Positions 62,792 through 64,000 of a stretch of 64,000 bases of DNA are shown here, one piece after another. Below the pieces are notes generated by a model. It saw only the letters and a program-made list of their open reading frames with translations. It was not told the DNA's origin and made no database searches. This DNA is from Methylorubrum extorquens (GTDB taxonomy: Bacteria; Pseudomonadota; Alphaproteobacteria; Rhizobiales; Beijerinckiaceae), in the NCBI RefSeq assembly GCF_024169925.1, contig NZ_JALJXF010000001.1, positions 1,184,001 through 1,248,000 of the forward strand, given 5' to 3'. Within the stretch, counting starts at the first letter, position 1; the number at the start of each line of letters is the position of its first letter. The translations under genes and the position numbers were made by a program.

Positions 62792-64000
62792 TCCACGAAG
62801 CAAAACTGATGGCCGAACTCGCCGCCTCCCAGAACGCCGCCGGTCCGGTCCGGATCGACAATGTCAGCCGCCGCGGCATCCTCGGCGGCATGGGCGCCCT
62901 CGTGCTCGCCCTCTCGCTCGCCGATCGGGCCAAGGCCGACGAGGGCCAGACCGAGGAGCAGAAGGCGAAGAAGTTCGGCGCCGACGGCATGCCCAACGGC
63001 TGGCGCGACGATCCGAAGGTCTTCGTCGCGATCGCCAAGGACGGCACCGTCACCGTCACCAACCACCGCTCCGAGATGGGCCAGGGCGTTCGCACCTCGA
63101 TCGCCTTCACCGTCGCCGACGAGCTGGAGGCCGACTGGTCGAAGGTGAAGGTGGTCCAGGCCTGGGGTGAGGAGACCCACTTCGGCAACCAGGACACCGA
63201 CGGCTCGCGCTCGCTCCGCCACTTCTTCCAGCATTTCCGCCATGCGGGTGCAGCCGCCCGGCTGATGCTGATCCAGGCCGCCGCCAAGCAATGGGGCGTG
63301 CCCGCGGGTGAGGTGAAGGCCGCGAACCACGTCCTGACCCACGCCAAGTCGGGCCGTACGCTCGGCTATGGCGACGTCGCCGAGGCGGCAGCCAGCCTGC
63401 CGGTGCCGGCCCGCGAGAGCGTTCAGCTCAAGAAGCCCGAGGCCTTCCGCTACATCGGCAAGGGCAAGATCGGCCTGATCGACAACCGCGACATCACCAC
63501 CGGCAAGGCGATCTACGCCCTCGACGTGAAACTCGACGGCATGCTCTACGCCGTCGTCGCGCGACCCGCCGTCTATGGCGGCAAGGTCGTCTCATTCGAC
63601 GACACCGAGGCCAAGAAGGTCCCAGGCGTCGTGAAAATCATCAAGATCGAGGGCGGTGAGATCCCGTCCGAGTTCATGCCGCTCGGCGGCATCGCGGTGA
63701 TCGCCAAGAACACCTGGGCGGCGATGAAGGGCCGCGAGGCCCTCAAGATCACCTGGGATGACGGCCCGAACGCGTCCTACGACACCACCGCCTTCCGCAA
63801 GGAACTGGAGAAGGCCGCCCGTGCTCCGGGCAAGGTCGTGCGGGTTGCAGGTGACGTCGATGGCGCGATGAAGACCGCCAAGGCGAAGTTCGAGGCGGAG
63901 TACTTCGTGCCCCACCTCGCCCAGGCGCCAATGGAGCCGCCGGCCGCGGTCGCCCGCATCAAGGATGGCGCCTGCGAGATCTGGGCCTGCACGCAAGGGC
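62788..64000 (+). CDS. Molybdenum hydroxylase large subunit (truncated by window end)
   Basis: From GTG 62788 the open frame runs to the window edge. A twin-arginine-like signal ([20 protein letters not shown]) at about residues 27-46 suggests periplasmic export by Tat. Then comes the molybdopterin-binding family sequence ([40 protein letters not shown]). It is homologous to the large subunit of isoquinoline 1-oxidoreductase (IorB). The active-site glutamate lies beyond the window. The substrate is likely an aldehyde or N-heterocycle. Confidence 0.9.
   Translation, partial: MIHEAKLMAELAASQNAAGPVRIDNVSRRGILGGMGALVLALSLADRAKADEGQTEEQKAKKFGADGMPNGWRDDPKVFVAIAKDGTVTVTNHRSEMGQGVRTSIAFTVADELEADWSKVKVVQAWGEETHFGNQDTDGSRSLRHFFQHFRHAGAAARLMLIQAAAKQWGVPAGEVKAANHVLTHAKSGRTLGYGDVAEAAASLPVPARESVQLKKPEAFRYIGKGKIGLIDNRDITTGKAIYALDVKLDGMLYAVVARPAVYGGKVVSFDDTEAKKVPGVVKIIKIEGGEIPSEFMPLGGIAVIAKNTWAAMKGREALKITWDDGPNASYDTTAFRKELEKAARAPGKVVRVAGDVDGAMKTAKAKFEAEYFVPHLAQAPMEPPAAVARIKDGACEIWACTQG

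Overview
The window is high-GC DNA packed with genes on both strands. It looks like an alphaproteobacterium of the Methylobacterium/Methylorubrum group (inference). The reasons are an AcpXL very-long-chain lipid A cluster, an imuA-imuB-dnaE2 mutasome behind a GTTC-N7-GTTC SOS box, a ROSE-like thermometer before an hsp20 gene, the gyrA/coaD/cyclophilin neighbourhood, and a dispersed palindromic repeat that I associate with Methylobacterium. I see no rRNA, classical tRNA, CRISPR array, prophage or intact IS element.

Layout. 1-4.4 kb: end of an exopolysaccharide cluster (GT4 glycosyltransferase, polysaccharide deacetylase, FemAB-like acyltransferase, flippase). 4.5-7.4 kb: LysR regulator divergent from a pirin and an NmrA-like reductase, with a glutathione S-transferase remnant. 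7.5-9.2 kb: patatin phospholipase and a DUF4287 protein. 9.3-14.8 kb: SOS-controlled imuA-imuB-dnaE2. 15.1-23.7 kb: lone receiver, two cyclophilins around a TonB/TolA-like protein, coaD, a porin-like outer membrane protein, gyrA, mobA and mrp. 24-26.8 kb: flavin-binding stress protein, pncB and a toxin-antitoxin pair whose toxin is frameshifted.

26.8-31.1 kb is the most striking part. An rtcB RNA ligase and a Ro60/Rsr (TROVE) gene are preceded, on the same strand, by about 1 kb of non-coding DNA. I read this DNA as seven tandem Y RNA-like units. Each has a two-part Ro-binding stem with an asymmetric internal loop and a conserved 5' strand ending GGUUAUC or similar, which resembles vertebrate Y RNAs. 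The apical modules differ: some carry T-arms, one carries only a D-arm, and one is a complete tRNA shape circularly permuted and opened in the D-loop. A sigma70-like promoter sits just before the first unit. Ro, its RNA guides and an RNA ligase therefore appear to form one RNA surveillance and repair locus.

31.1-41.6 kb: XRE regulator with pxpA, two AI-2E family permeases, hisN-type phosphatase, alpha/beta hydrolase, heat-regulated hsp20, cupin, Kdo hydroxylase and a diguanylate cyclase. 41.8-47.1 kb: acpXL, fabZ, a cysteine-less ketosynthase partner, an active ketosynthase and a ketoreductase for very-long-chain acyl lipid A. 47.1-57.3 kb: large HWE hybrid kinase, MDR dehydrogenase, LysR, DUF1127 protein, small transporter, DUF985 cupin, saccharopine-dehydrogenase-like protein and two envelope proteins. 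57.6-64 kb: a divergent PEP carboxylase, small hypothetical proteins, and the start of a periplasmic molybdenum hydroxylase (2Fe-2S subunit plus truncated large subunit).
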